Source of the DNA: Duganella sp. 1411
GTDB taxonomy: Bacteria > Pseudomonadota > Gammaproteobacteria > Burkholderiales > Burkholderiaceae_D
Direction of reading: 5' to 3'
Length of the DNA: 64,000 nucleotides
Assembly: GCF_017833525.1 (NCBI RefSeq)
Contig: NZ_JAFICD010000001.1
Span: 1,116,001-1,180,000, forward strand
In this document: positions 9,942 through 19,135 of the stretch, in pieces
Layout: every line of letters begins with the position of its first letter
Position numbering within the stretch: the stretch's first letter is position 1
Notes under the pieces: generated by a model
Told to the model about the DNA's origin: nothing
Database searches by the model: none
Seen by the model: only the letters and a program-made list of their open reading frames with translations
Program-made: the position numbers and the translations under genes

Positions 9942-10339
9942 TGTTGAATTCCCTTTGCGGCAGTGTCCGCGGTGTCCCGGCCCCAGGCCGATCGGAGTAT
10001 GGCGGTGGTCAACGGCGCGCCGATCAATTGGATCAGCGTGTCGGTGAAAATAATGAGCAGCGCGATGCTGGCCTCGCCGACGGCGGCCGGCTCCTGGGCC
10101 TCGAGGCCGGCCCCGAGCTTGTCGAAACCGGGGTCGGCGCCCTCGTCGAGCCATGGATGGCGCGCGCGCGCCACGTGCACGCTGCGTGCGTACAGCGTGT
10201 CGAAACCGCCTTGTCCGATGATCCCGCTCAATTCGACGGCGAGCCGCTCCCACAGCACGATGACGTCAGCCCGGATGGTTCCGGGGCTGCGCATCACGTT
10301 GCGCTCGATCATCTGGTGCCGCTCGTCGTTAGTCGCCAT
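9938..10339 (-). CDS. Small protein of unknown family, coupled to the KaiC-like gene (paralogue of 13390-13821)
   Basis: This is a 133-residue, probably all-helical soluble protein; I recognise no named family. It is clearly related to the product of 13390-13821. Shared positions include VxLW, ELSxIxG, GFxxLYxR, HPWL, FDxLG, ALL, LIGAxLT and AW, spanning nearly the whole length with one gap. Its TGA overlaps the ATG of the KaiC-like gene by ATGA, the same arrangement as its paralogue has with a GGDEF-EAL gene. The ATG at 10339 gives the full shared region; Met10 is an alternative. I infer that it is a partner or regulator of the protein encoded just downstream. Nothing in the sequence gives a chemical function. 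Confidence 0.7.
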   Translation of the reverse strand: MATNDERHQMIERNVMRSPGTIRADVIVLWERLAVELSGIIGQGGFDTLYARSVHVARARHPWLDEGADPGFDKLGAGLEAQEPAAVGEASIALLIIFTDTLIQLIGAPLTTAILRSAWGRDTADTAAKGIQQ

Positions 10340-10398
10340 AATTAAGTGTGAATACCGTGTAGCGATGGTGTGGTTGCCGCTTGCGCCGCCGAAGGCCG

Positions 10399-11766
10399 TC
10401 AGTGTACATGTAACTCTATCAACGCGAGTAACATATCGATGGCCACCGGCTTGACCAGGTAGTGGTCGAAGCCGCAACGGATGGCGCGGGCGCGGTCCTG
10501 CGGCTGGTTGTAGCCGGACGTGGCGATGAAAAACGGCATCTTGCCCGTCACGCCGGCGCGGATGCGCTCGGCGACGGAGAAGCCGTCGAGCCCCGGCAGG
10601 CCGATGTCGCACAGCACCAGGTCGTATTGGCCGGCCAGGCCGCGCCGCACGCCGTCGGCGCCGTCGTGGCACTGTTCCACCGTGTGGCCGCCCAGCTCGA
10701 GCAGCAAGGCCAGCGTGGCGGCCGCGTCGAGGTTGTCCTCGACCAGCAGGATGCGGCGCCGTGTCGGCGTCGGCAGCGGCGGCAGCGGCAACGCCGCCGG
10801 CGCGGACGCGGCCGCGCCCAACGGCAGCAGCACGGTGAAGGTGCTACCCTGGCCGATGCCGTCGCTGTGCGCGCGCACCGTGCCGCCGTGCATTTCGACC
10901 AGCGAGCGCACCAGCGTCAGCCCGATGCCCAGGCCGCCTTGGGCGCGGTCGAGCGACTGCAGGCCCTGCGTGAACAGGTCGAAGATGAACGGCTGCAACT
11001 CCGGCGCCATGCCCATGCCGTGGTCGCGCACCGCGATCCGCACCATGTTGCCCACCACGTGCGCCTCGAGCGCGATCGCCTCGTATTCGGGCGAGAACTT
11101 GGAGGCGTTGTTGAGCAGATTGGCGAACACCTGCGCCAGCCGCACGCGGTCGCCGTACAGCGGCACCTCGCCGGCCGGCTGCGTGATCGTCAGCCGCTGC
11201 TGGCGCGCTTCCAGCCGCGGCTGGCTACCCTCGGCCGCCAGCGCCACGATGTCGGCCAGCAGCAAGGTCGATTTGTCCAGGCCGATCTTGCCGCTGCTGA
11301 TGCGCGAGGCGTCGAGCAGATCGTCGATCAGGCGCGTCATGTGCCCCGTCTGGCGCTCGATGATGGCGTGCAGGCGCGGCAGTTCCGGATCGCCGCCGGC
11401 CAACTTCGCCAGCAAGGTGCTGGCGAAGGCGATCGGCTGCAGCGGATTGCGCAGCTCGTGCGCCAGCATCGACAGGAACTCGGTCTGGCGCCGCATCGAC
11501 GCCTCCGCGCTGGCTTGCTTGTCCTGGGCGTTGAAGGTGGCCAGCACCAGGTGGGCGTTGGCCTCGCGCAGCTGCATGACGTGGCGCTCGGTCGTCTGCG
11601 CGCTGGCGTTGCGCTGCTGCAGCGCCTCGAGCTGCAGCAGCAACTGCGCGATCAGGGCGCGCAGGTCGCCCAGCTCCTTGTCGTGCAGGGCTTGCAGGTA
11701 CTGGCCGTCGCGGCCGGCCGGCGCTGGCGCCACGCCGGTGGCCTCGGGTTCCGCGTTGTCGTTCAT
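10399..11766 (-). CDS. Histidine kinase-receiver hybrid without a sensor domain
   Basis: The 455-residue soluble protein has an N-terminal coiled coil (about 25-95, with [16 protein letters not shown]), a HisKA domain with the His in [14 protein letters not shown], a HATPase domain with [13 protein letters not shown], and a receiver domain (about 335-450) with the Asp in [13 protein letters not shown]. There is no PAS, GAF or membrane sensor, so the input probably comes from a partner protein. The coiled-coil motif LREANAxLVxAxxxAQ is shared with the GGDEF-EAL protein encoded just upstream. The kinase core is a paralogue of the one at 3145-5304. The start ATG 11766 has only a weak ribosome site. 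It lies in the middle of the five-gene minus-strand signalling island, 59 bases before the next small gene. Confidence 0.88.
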   Translation of the reverse strand: MNDNAEPEATGVAPAPAGRDGQYLQALHDKELGDLRALIAQLLLQLEALQQRNASAQTTERHVMQLREANAHLVLATFNAQDKQASAEASMRRQTEFLSMLAHELRNPLQPIAFASTLLAKLAGGDPELPRLHAIIERQTGHMTRLIDDLLDASRISSGKIGLDKSTLLLADIVALAAEGSQPRLEARQQRLTITQPAGEVPLYGDRVRLAQVFANLLNNASKFSPEYEAIALEAHVVGNMVRIAVRDHGMGMAPELQPFIFDLFTQGLQSLDRAQGGLGIGLTLVRSLVEMHGGTVRAHSDGIGQGSTFTVLLPLGAAASAPAALPLPPLPTPTRRRILLVEDNLDAAATLALLLELGGHTVEQCHDGADGVRRGLAGQYDLVLCDIGLPGLDGFSVAERIRAGVTGKMPFFIATSGYNQPQDRARAIRCGFDHYLVKPVAIDMLLALIELHVH

Positions 11767-11881
11767 GATAGTGGGGCGAGCCTTGATAAGTCGTTTGAAA
11801 AAAATGCGTCGAGGCGGATCGCGGGGCACACGTTCACACCATACGCCAGTTTGCCCGGCGGCAGGGAAATACCGTCGCGCG

Positions 11882-13393
11882 TCAGGGTCCTGCGCGGCGC
11901 GCCAGCAGCGCCGCGAAGGCGTCCGCCGCCAGCGGCAGGCTGAACAGATAGCCCTGGCCCTCGTCGCAGTGGCGCTCGCGCAGGAAGTCGAGCTGCGACT
12001 GCCGTTCGACACCCTCGGCCACCACCTTGTGGCCCAGGCTGCCGCCCATGGCGATGACGGCGCCGACGATGACGCCGTCGCCCGGCGCCGCGCTGATGCC
12101 GTGCACGAACGACTGGTCGATCTTGAGCACGTCGATGGGGAAACGGTTCAGGTAGCTGAGGCTGGAATAACCGGTGCCGAAGTCGTCGATGGCCAACAGC
12201 ACGCCGATCTCCTTGAGCTCGGCCAGGATGGCGGCGCTGGCGCCGGCGTCGTCCATCAGCACCCCTTCGGTGATCTCCAGTTCCAGGCACTGCGGCGACA
12301 GGCCGCTGTCGGCCAGGGCCGCGCGCAGGCGGCCGGTGAAGCCGTCGTCGCGGAACTCCAGCGCCGAGATGTTGACCGCGATCACGCCGGGATCGAGCCC
12401 GTCCGCCTTCCAGCGCGCCACTTGCATGCACGCCTCGCGCAGCACCCAGTGGCCGATCGGCACGATCAGGCCGCACTCCTCGGCCACCGGGATGAAGCGC
12501 GACGGCGCCACCGCGCCGTGCTCGGGATGGGTCCAGCGCAGCAGCGCCTCGGCGCCGGCGATGGCGCCGCTGGCCAGGTTCACGCGCGGCTGGTAATACA
12601 GCTCGAAGTCGCCGCGCGCGAGCGCGCGGTGCAGGTCGGCCTCGACGCGCTGGCGCTCGAGCGCGCGCAGGTTCATCTCGGGCCGGAAGAAATAACAGCG
12701 GTTGCGCCCGCTGTGTTTGCCATGGTACATCGCCACGTCGGCGTTGCGTATCAGCGCCTCGGCCTGCTCGCCGTCGTCCGGATACATGCTGATGCCGATG
12801 GTGCCGCCGATGTGCGCGGTCTGGCCGTCGAGGTCGAACGGCTCGGCCAGCGCGCGGCACAGCTTGTCGGCCAGCTCGGACGCCGAGCGCTCGTTGGCCA
12901 CCTCGGCCAGCAACACGACGAACTCGTCGCCGCCCAGGCGGCTGGCCGTGTCGCTGGCGCGGATCGCCGCCACCAGGCGCTGTCCCACCGCCTGCAGCAG
13001 CAGGTCGCCGACCGCGTGGCCGAGCGAGTCGTTGATGATCTTGAAGCGGTCCAGATCGATGAACAGCACCGCCATCCTGCTGTGCTGGCGCTGCGCCATG
13101 CCGATCGCCTGGGCCATGCGCTCCATCAGCAGCGGACGGTTGGGCAGGCCGGTGAGGAAGTCGTGGTGGGCCAGGTGGCCCAGCGCGTCCTTGGCGCGTT
13201 GCACCTCCTCCGTCACGACCTGGGCCTTGAGCGCGGCGATGACCAACTGGGCGTTGGCCTCGCGCAACTTGTCGATATGGCGTTGCAGCGCGCTTCTCAT
13301 CCGCTCCGCCTCGTCCCCGTCGGCGCCGGCGTTCTTGGGAGCGCGCCGGTCGCACCGCCCCACGCGGCGCTCCGGATCGACGCCGCCGCTCAT
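11882..13393 (-). CDS. Diguanylate cyclase/phosphodiesterase (GGDEF-EAL), soluble
   Basis: This 503-residue protein makes or degrades cyclic di-GMP. After a short coiled coil ([16 protein letters not shown], about 40-65) comes a GGDEF domain with intact RLGGDEF and [10 protein letters not shown], then an EAL domain with [27 protein letters not shown] and DQSFVHG. Both active-site sets look complete, so either activity is possible. There is no RxxD inhibitory site immediately before GGDEF (it reads ASRLGGDEF). It has no sensor domain of its own. Its ATG overlaps the TGA of the small gene upstream (ATGA), and the island gene order places it directly before the receiver-bearing kinase. Longer open frames upstream are not supported. 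Confidence 0.9.
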   Translation of the reverse strand: MSGGVDPERRVGRCDRRAPKNAGADGDEAERMRSALQRHIDKLREANAQLVIAALKAQVVTEEVQRAKDALGHLAHHDFLTGLPNRPLLMERMAQAIGMAQRQHSRMAVLFIDLDRFKIINDSLGHAVGDLLLQAVGQRLVAAIRASDTASRLGGDEFVVLLAEVANERSASELADKLCRALAEPFDLDGQTAHIGGTIGISMYPDDGEQAEALIRNADVAMYHGKHSGRNRCYFFRPEMNLRALERQRVEADLHRALARGDFELYYQPRVNLASGAIAGAEALLRWTHPEHGAVAPSRFIPVAEECGLIVPIGHWVLREACMQVARWKADGLDPGVIAVNISALEFRDDGFTGRLRAALADSGLSPQCLELEITEGVLMDDAGASAAILAELKEIGVLLAIDDFGTGYSSLSYLNRFPIDVLKIDQSFVHGISAAPGDGVIVGAVIAMGGSLGHKVVAEGVERQSQLDFLRERHCDEGQGYLFSLPLAADAFAALLARRAGP

Positions 13394-13821
13394 GGCGCCG
13401 CTCCCGGCGCTGCCGGGGTGGCCGGGCGCATCCCCGGCCGGTCGCGCCAGGCGGCATCGAACACGCCGTCGGTCAGCGACGCGCCGATCAACAGCCGCAG
13501 CAGCCCATGGAAGCGGGCCAACAGCGCGCCGCTGACGGCCAGCGCCTCGGACGCGCCGCGCTGGGCCATCTGCGCGCCCAGCGTGTCGAAGCACAGCGCC
13601 GCCGCGCTGCCGGCGGGGGCCGGTTTGAGCCACGGATGGCCGTCGCCGCACAGATCGATGCAGCGGTTGTACAACGCGATGAAGCCGGCGGCGCCGACGA
13701 TCGGCGACAGTTCCTCGTGGATCGCGTTCCACAACTGGACCGAACGATGGCACAACAGCGGCGAGTCGTTTGTTTCAAGCCACGTCAGGATTGCTTGCGG
13801 ATAAGTTGTTTCGGCTGTCAT
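13390..13821 (-). CDS. Small protein of unknown family, coupled to the GGDEF-EAL gene (paralogue of 9938-10339)
   Basis: This 143-residue, probably helical protein has a Pro/Ala-rich tail. It aligns along its length with the product of 9938-10339, sharing LW, ELSxIxG, GFxxLYxR, HPWL, FDxLG, ALL, LIGAxLT and AW. I recognise no family. It is the first gene of the minus-strand signalling island and overlaps the following GGDEF-EAL start codon by ATGA. I chose ATG 13821 (MTAETTYP); ATG 13839 in the same frame is possible. The divergent Crp-like gene starts 251 bases away, so the promoter of the island should lie in 13822-14072. Being twice found upstream of a signalling enzyme suggests a sensor or adaptor role (inference). 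Confidence 0.7.
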   Translation of the reverse strand: MTAETTYPQAILTWLETNDSPLLCHRSVQLWNAIHEELSPIVGAAGFIALYNRCIDLCGDGHPWLKPAPAGSAAALCFDTLGAQMAQRGASEALAVSGALLARFHGLLRLLIGASLTDGVFDAAWRDRPGMRPATPAAPGAAP

Positions 13822-14072
13822 GAGGTTCCCATCCGGCACACTCTACAGTAAAAGCCACGCCCGGGAACGGGTTTCTTGGGCCGCGCCGACATGCCGGTCA
13901 ACCATGACCAATCCTGACGGCAGGCAACGAACGCCGCTGTGCGATGGCGCGCAAAATTATCCGCGATGCGTGGCGGCGCCGGCACGGTTATGTGCGCAAA
14001 CACACAGACCGGGGCCGGTCGGCGTGCCAGCCTGCACAGGATAATTGTTTTTTAACTAAGGGTTTTATCCCG

Positions 14073-14591
14073 ATGCGTAATGCCTATCCTAAACAGAATT
14101 CCCTGCTGGCGCTGCTATCGGCCGCCGAATTCGACAGACTGGCCCCGCAGCTCGAACTGGTGGCAATGGCGCAGGGCGACGTGCTGTACCAGAGCGGCAG
14201 CCAGCTGACGTATGTGTATTTCCCCACCACCGCGGTGATCTCCATCCAATACGAGCTGGAGGATGGCGGCGCGTCCGAGATCGCCAGCGTCGGCAACGAG
14301 GGCTTGCTGGGGGTGACGCTGTTCATGGGCGGCGCGGCCGCGCCGAACCGCGCGATCGTGCACAGCGCCGGCCACGCCTACCGCCTGCGCGCGAGCGTGC
14401 TGCTGACCGAATTCCACCGCAAGGGGCCGCTGTTCGACCTGCTGCTGCGCTATACCCAGGTGCTGATGGCGCAACTGGCGCAATCGGCCGTGTGCAACGG
14501 CCACCACTCGACCGTGCAACGGTTGTGCCGCTGGCTGCTGCAGGCGCTGGACCCCGCGAGGACGCCGAGGTCGCGGACCAGGCCCAACTGA
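14073..14591 (+). CDS. Crp/Fnr-family regulator, probably truncated before the DNA-binding domain
   Basis: The 172-residue product has a normal cyclic-nucleotide-binding-type beta-barrel (LSAAEFDRLAPQLELV, VLYQSGSQLTYVYFP, SVGNEGLLGV) and the following dimer helix with HHSTVQRLCRWLL. The reading frame then turns into PARTPRSRTRPN and stops where a winged helix of about 70 residues should begin. No continuation of the HTH is visible downstream in any plus frame. Instead the next 200 bases read best on the minus strand. The gene therefore looks broken by a rearrangement at about 14550, and a DNA-binding role is doubtful. ATG 14073 follows AAGGG at a normal distance. Confidence 0.65.
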   Translation: MRNAYPKQNSLLALLSAAEFDRLAPQLELVAMAQGDVLYQSGSQLTYVYFPTTAVISIQYELEDGGASEIASVGNEGLLGVTLFMGGAAAPNRAIVHSAGHAYRLRASVLLTEFHRKGPLFDLLLRYTQVLMAQLAQSAVCNGHHSTVQRLCRWLLQALDPARTPRSRTRPN

Positions 14592-14761
14592 GCCTGCTTT
14601 TCCCGTGACGGCATCGGCAGCCCGTACTCGCCCTTCGGCACGATCAGCTCGTAGCTGCCGGCCTCGTGCAGCAGCGCGTGGTGGACGATGTCGTCCACGC
14701 CGTCACGGCGGGTGTAGGCGGCCACCACGACGGGCTCGTAAAAGAGTGTCTTTATACCCAA
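14450..14761 (-). CDS. Uncharacterised fragment antisense to the Crp-like gene end
   Basis: From 14761 down to about 14550 the minus strand reads like a real protein start (MGIKTLFYEPVVVAAY, then HHALLHEAGSYEL and VPKGEYGLPMP). It then runs into antisense of the Crp-like gene. I do not recognise it. It is most likely a displaced 5' gene fragment joined to the truncated Crp-like gene. The remaining sequence from about 14762 to the next gene (14899) shows nothing I can name. Confidence 0.3.
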   Translation of the reverse strand: MGIKTLFYEPVVVAAYTRRDGVDDIVHHALLHEAGSYELIVPKGEYGLPMPSREKQAQLGLVRDLGVLAGSSACSSQRHNRCTVEWWPLHTADCASCAISTWV

Positions 14762-14898
14762 CTATCGGGCGGCCCGTGCAAATCATTCGCGATATGTCGG
14801 GTTGGGCACAGGGTTCGGTGCTTAACGGTGGCTTTTCCCTACAAGTGACAATGTGACGTGGCGACCGCCCGTATCGTCCCACCGTGAAGGATGAAGCC

Positions 14899-15714
14899 AT
14901 GCCCCCAAAAAACGCATTACTCCGCTTGATGCCCGCCTGCGCCGCGTTGTTGCTGGGCGCCTGCGGACAAAAAACCGAATCCGCCCTCCCGACGCCCGGC
15001 ACGCCGGCCACCGCCAAGACCAAGGCGCTGGAGGCGGGCGCCGCCCTCCTCCAGAACAAACCGCCAATCGAGGCCCTCAACGCCTACCTGGACGGCTTCC
15101 ACTTCTACAGCGGCAAGCCCAACCTCCAGATGGAAGCGCACCACTACTGCGCCATATTGAACGAGGACGTCACCCAGTGCGTGATCTACGACGGCAACGT
15201 CAAGGACGCCAAGCTCATGGGGGTTGAATACATCGTCAGCGAAAAACTGTTCCGCACGCTGCCGGCGACGGAAAAGGCGCTCTGGCACAGCCACGTGCAC
15301 GAGGTCAAGTCGGGCCAGCTGATCGCGCCGGGGATACCGGCGGCGGCGGAGAAGGAATTGATGAAGAAACTTGTAGGCACGTACGGCAAGACCTGGCACA
15401 CATGGCATACCGACCTGCACAAGCAATTGCCGTTGGGCGTGCCGCAGCTGATGATGGGCTTCACCGCCGACGGACAGGCCGATCCGGCCATGGTGGCCGC
15501 GCGCGACCAGCGCTTCGGCGTCGACAGCGCGAAGAAGAAGGCCGAACGCGCCGACATCCCCGCGCCGCGCATCGACCCGCAAGCCAATGGCGGGCAACAG
15601 GAACGGCCGTTCCAGATCGCCGACCCAACCGGATCGCAACACGCGCACGAGGCGGGCGCCGTCCAGCTGGCCCCGGCACCGGCCGAGGTCAACGCCAGGT
15701 CCGGCGGACGCTGA
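14899..15714 (+). CDS. OBAP-family (DUF1264) lipoprotein
   Basis: The 271-residue predicted lipoprotein has a basic start, a hydrophobic core and a lipobox LLLGACG with the acylated Cys near residue 22. After a linker the OBAP (DUF1264) domain follows, with YLDGFHFYSG, EAHHYCAILNEDVTQCVIYD, GVEYIVSEKLFRTLP, LWHSHVHEVKSGQL and a KTWHTWHTD segment. Proteins of this family were first described on plant oil bodies; their bacterial function is unknown. I chose ATG 14899 with GAAGG eight bases before it; a GTG at 14884 is possible. The Ala/Pro-rich C-terminus is low complexity. The gene is convergent with the cellulase gene. Confidence 0.8.
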   Translation: MPPKNALLRLMPACAALLLGACGQKTESALPTPGTPATAKTKALEAGAALLQNKPPIEALNAYLDGFHFYSGKPNLQMEAHHYCAILNEDVTQCVIYDGNVKDAKLMGVEYIVSEKLFRTLPATEKALWHSHVHEVKSGQLIAPGIPAAAEKELMKKLVGTYGKTWHTWHTDLHKQLPLGVPQLMMGFTADGQADPAMVAARDQRFGVDSAKKKAERADIPAPRIDPQANGGQQERPFQIADPTGSQHAHEAGAVQLAPAPAEVNARSGGR

Positions 15715-15730
15715 GGCGGCGCCCGCGCGC

Positions 15731-17488
15731 CTACTTCGCCGGAACGGGCGGCGTCAACGCCTGGATCGCCGCCGAGACGTAGACCAGCGGCGCGTTCCAG
15801 TTGATGGCGATCTCGTTGCTGGCGTAGGAGCAGGCGTCGTCCAGCCACGACTTGGCCGGCAGCGGCGACGGGTAGGACGCGCGGCAGTCGCCCTTGTCCT
15901 GCTGGCCCGGCTGCGGGCCGCCGACCAGGAATCCGGGCACCGGTGCGGCGACGCCGTCCGCCACCGACGGCCGGTGGTGCGGGTGCTGCGCCGACTTGAC
16001 GCCGTAGCCGGTGACGAAGGACGTGTCGACGGCATTGCGGCCGAGCACATAGTCAAGGCCCGACTGGGCCGCGCGCAGATACTCGGGTTTGCCGTTCAGG
16101 CGGTAGCCCTGCACCAGCATCATGGCCTGGTTCAGCGCCACCGCGCTGCTGCCCCAGACGTAGTCGGCCGTTTGCATGGTGACGCCGTACGCCGATTGCT
16201 TCCACACCTTGGCCAGCTCGCCGGCCAGGCCGTCTATCCTGGCGGCGATCAGCGCCTGGTCGGCCGCCGGGCTCAGTTGCTTGCGGTGGCGCGCCAGCGA
16301 CATCCACGCCAGGCCGCGCACGTCGCTCCAGGACGGTACCGTCGCCGGCACCGAGGGCGCCTTCATCGCCTTGTAAAAGGCGTCATCGCCGGTGCTGATA
16401 TACAACTCGGCCGCCGCCCATGCGAACTCGTCGCTCACGTCGGCGTCGCCGTACTCGCCGGTGCGGATGTCCTGGGGCTGGCGATAATAGACGGCCGGAT
16501 GGCTCCGCGCCCATTGCCACGCCGCCTTCGACGCCGCCAGCATCTTGGCCGACATCCCGTGCAGCTGGCCGTCATACGGCTTGAGCACGCGGCTCGCGGT
16601 CGCCATGACGGCGGCGAAGTCGAGCGCCGCCGCCGTGGTCTTTTGCACCACGTAGCGCTGCTGCACCGCCTGGTCCGGCATGACCATGCCGTCGAAGGAC
16701 TTGTCGGTCAGCTTGTGATAGACGCCGCCGTCGGCCGGGTCCTGCATGGTGAGCATCCATTCCAGGTTCCACAGCGCTTCGTTGAGGATGTCGGGAACGC
16801 CGTTGCCGCTTTCGGGAATGTTGAGGTTCTGCGCCTGGTGGAAGGCGGCGAAATCCTCGAACGAGGCCAGCAGGGTGTAGGTCGTGATGCCCGAGTTGAC
16901 GATGTATTTATTGTAGTCGCCGGCGTCGTACCAGCCCTTGGGACTGGACAGGACGGTGCCGGCCGGACGCGCGGGCGACGCCGCCGATTCGTGGACCAGC
17001 ACGTGCGTGTCCGGATGCCCGGCCTTGCGGGCGTAGACTCCCGCGTATTTTTCCGGCAAGGCGATGCCGGCGCGGTTTAAATAGTAGGCCTTGATCGCGG
17101 CGGCGTTGAGCGCCTGGTAGGCGTCGGCGCCGACCGTGAACGGCGCCGAATCGGGCAAGCCCGGCACGCGCAGCTGGTAGCGCCCGGGCGCCACCAGTTC
17201 GCTGAAGCCGGCCAGCCTGACCGTTTCTGCCGACGGCGCGTAGACGGCGGGCGCGCCCAGCGTGCCGCGCAGCACCACCGTATCGCTGCCGGCCTTGACG
17301 ATGGCAAAGCCGGCGCCGTCGACGTTCGGGGCCACGGCGACCTTGTCCGATCCGGGCAGGAAGCCGATCTGGTCGAGCTTGATCCGGCCGTCGCCGGACG
17401 CGGCGCCCGCAGCCGCCGCCGCGCCGCCCAGCAACGCCAGCGCGACGAATCTCCGGGCCGCGCCCGGGATGAAATGGGTAGCTCTCAA
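15731..17488 (-). CDS. Glycoside hydrolase family 9 endoglucanase with N-terminal Ig-like domain
   Basis: This 585-residue secreted enzyme is predicted to cleave beta-1,4-glucan. It has a signal peptide, an Ig-like cellulase N-terminal domain (about 33-118, KLDQIGFLPGSDKVAV) and a GH9 (alpha/alpha)6 barrel. The catalytic base region is GWYDAGDYNKY and the acid Glu lies in SYASNEIAINWNAPLVY near the C-terminus; HPHHRPS matches the conserved His region. The start is a TTG at 17488 with GGAGG seven bases before it. The nearer ATG at 17495 is out of frame. A 14-base perfect LacI-type palindrome lies 20 bases upstream of the start, so sugar-controlled expression is likely. No LacI regulator is encoded in the window. 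Confidence 0.9.
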   Translation of the reverse strand: MRATHFIPGAARRFVALALLGGAAAAAGAASGDGRIKLDQIGFLPGSDKVAVAPNVDGAGFAIVKAGSDTVVLRGTLGAPAVYAPSAETVRLAGFSELVAPGRYQLRVPGLPDSAPFTVGADAYQALNAAAIKAYYLNRAGIALPEKYAGVYARKAGHPDTHVLVHESAASPARPAGTVLSSPKGWYDAGDYNKYIVNSGITTYTLLASFEDFAAFHQAQNLNIPESGNGVPDILNEALWNLEWMLTMQDPADGGVYHKLTDKSFDGMVMPDQAVQQRYVVQKTTAAALDFAAVMATASRVLKPYDGQLHGMSAKMLAASKAAWQWARSHPAVYYRQPQDIRTGEYGDADVSDEFAWAAAELYISTGDDAFYKAMKAPSVPATVPSWSDVRGLAWMSLARHRKQLSPAADQALIAARIDGLAGELAKVWKQSAYGVTMQTADYVWGSSAVALNQAMMLVQGYRLNGKPEYLRAAQSGLDYVLGRNAVDTSFVTGYGVKSAQHPHHRPSVADGVAAPVPGFLVGGPQPGQQDKGDCRASYPSPLPAKSWLDDACSYASNEIAINWNAPLVYVSAAIQALTPPVPAK

Positions 17489-17507
17489 CTGTCATCCTCC
17501 ATTGTTT

Positions 17508-17521
17508 TGAAAACGTTTTCA
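17508..17521. promoter_or_regulatory. LacI-family operator before the GH9 gene
   Basis: TGAAAACGTTTTCA is a perfect 14-base palindrome with a central CG, the classic form of LacI/GalR-family operators. It sits between the ribosome site of the cellulase gene and the divergent efflux operon. The regulator must be encoded elsewhere. Confidence 0.7.
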
Positions 17522-17611
17522 CCAGATGGTCGCCCGGATCCGGCGAAAAGTCAAACCAGCGGCGGCGGCATCGGCGGCCCATTAGCGGCCTGAACATTAC
17601 ATTCGTGAAAT

Positions 17612-17625
17612 TTGACATGGATCAA
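17612..17625. promoter_or_regulatory. FNR/Anr-box-like site upstream of the export operon
   Basis: TTGACATGGATCAA differs from the FNR consensus TTGAT-N4-ATCAA at one base. Its centre is about 89 bases before the first gene of the operon, a plausible activator position. One match alone could be chance. Confidence 0.35.
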
Positions 17626-17707
17626 ATACAAGGCGCTGGCCGCGCCCTTACACTGCCTTCGCCGGTATCGTAACGGCCCCTATTCGTCCACCACCAGGAG
17701 CCGCGCC

Positions 17708-19135
17708 ATGTCCCCGTCCACGCCCCTCGCGCCCCTCGCGCTCGCGTGCGCGCTGCTGGCCGGCTGCGCGCCGCTGGCGCCGCCCCACGCGCGCCCGCCG
17801 CTGCCGGTCGCCGACCACTACCCGATGCCGGCCGCGCCGCCCAACGCCGCCGCGCCGCCCGCATGGCGCGCCTACTTCGCCGCGCCCGCGCTGCAGGCGC
17901 TGATCGCCCAGGCGCTGGACAACAACCGCGACCTGCGCATCGCCGCGCTGCGCGTCGAGCAGGCCCGCGCCGCCTACGGCATCGAGCGCGCCGCCGCCCT
18001 GCCCACGCTGGCGGCGCAGGCCGGCGCGCAGCGCCAGCGCGTGCCCGCCGACCTCAGTCCGACGCGCCGCGCCACCGTCGCCAGCCAGTACCAGGCCGGC
18101 GTCGGCGTCGGCGCCTGGGAGCTCGACTTCTGGGGCCGCCTGGCGAGCCTGCGCGAGGCCGCGCGCGAGGACTACCTGGCCAGCGAGGCCGCGCAACGCG
18201 CCGTCACGATGGCGCTCATCGCCCAGGTCGCCGAGGCCTATTTCGAGGTGCGCGAGATGGACCAGCGCATCGCCCTGGCCCAGCGCACGCTGGCCACGCG
18301 CCGCGAAAGCTACCGCATCTTCGACCGCCGCGCCGCCGTCGGCGCCACCTCGCGCCTGAACGTGACCCAGGTCGAAACCCTGCTGCTGCAGGCGCAGGCG
18401 CTGACCGCCCAGCTGCAGCAGGAGCGCGACGCCAAGCGCCACGCGCTGCAATTGCTGGTGGGCGCGCCGGCCGCGCCAACCACCATCGCCGACGCCGACC
18501 AGCCCGCCGACAGCCTGCCGGCGCTGGCCGCCGGCCTGCCGGCCGCGCTGCTGGAGCGGCGCGCCGACATCATCGCCGCCGAACACCAGCTCAAGGCCGC
18601 CGGCGCCAACATCGGCGCGGCGCGCGCCGCCTTCTTCCCGCAGGTGAGCCTGACCGGCTCGCTGGGCACGGCCAGCGCCGAACTCGACAAGCTGTTCGGC
18701 GCCGGCGCCGGGGCCTGGAGCTTCGCCCCGTCCATCACGCTGCCGCTGTTCGACGGCGGGCGCCGGCGCGCCAACCTGGACCTGGCCGAGGCGCGCCGCG
18801 ACAGCGCCGTGGCCAGCTACGAAAAAACCATCCAGCAAGCCTTCCGCGAGGTCGCCGACGCCCTGTCGGCGCGCGCCTGGCTGGCCGACCAGATCGCCGT
18901 CGGCGAGCGCGCGGTGCGGGTGCAGCGCGAACGCGCGCGCCTGTCGCAGCTGCGCTACGACAACGGCGCGGCCCCCTTCCTCGACGTGCTCGACGCCCAG
19001 CGCGACCTGCTCGGCGCCGAACAGCAACTGGTGCAACTGCGCCGCGCGCTGCTGGGCGCCGGCGTGGCGCTGTACACCGCGCTCGGCGGCGATCCCGTGA
19101 TCGCCACCGGCAACCCTACTCCCCCAAGCCCATGA
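17708..19135 (+). CDS. Outer-membrane efflux channel lipoprotein (OprM/NodT type)
   Basis: The 475-residue TolC-like channel is anchored as a lipoprotein (lipobox LLAGC, Cys20). It has two repeated OEP helical domains with the usual landmarks: [30 protein letters not shown], then [29 protein letters not shown] and [16 protein letters not shown] 17708 follows AGGAG. It is the first of four overlapping genes, and its TGA overlaps the ATG of the adaptor gene (ATGA). With the HlyD adaptor and ABC proteins it should form an envelope-spanning exporter. A channel of this type is unusual as part of an RbbA operon; E. coli yhiI-rbbA-yhhJ lacks it, to my knowledge. Confidence 0.92.
   Translation: MSPSTPLAPLALACALLAGCAPLAPPHARPPLPVADHYPMPAAPPNAAAPPAWRAYFAAPALQALIAQALDNNRDLRIAALRVEQARAAYGIERAAALPTLAAQAGAQRQRVPADLSPTRRATVASQYQAGVGVGAWELDFWGRLASLREAAREDYLASEAAQRAVTMALIAQVAEAYFEVREMDQRIALAQRTLATRRESYRIFDRRAAVGATSRLNVTQVETLLLQAQALTAQLQQERDAKRHALQLLVGAPAAPTTIADADQPADSLPALAAGLPAALLERRADIIAAEHQLKAAGANIGAARAAFFPQVSLTGSLGTASAELDKLFGAGAGAWSFAPSITLPLFDGGRRRANLDLAEARRDSAVASYEKTIQQAFREVADALSARAWLADQIAVGERAVRVQRERARLSQLRYDNGAAPFLDVLDAQRDLLGAEQQLVQLRRALLGAGVALYTALGGDPVIATGNPTPPSP

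Noticed and set aside
10520..13804. Open plus-strand frame of about 1094 codons
   Set aside because: It runs antisense through several recognisable minus-strand genes (kinase-receiver, GGDEF-EAL, small protein) and has Ser/Arg-rich composition without domains.
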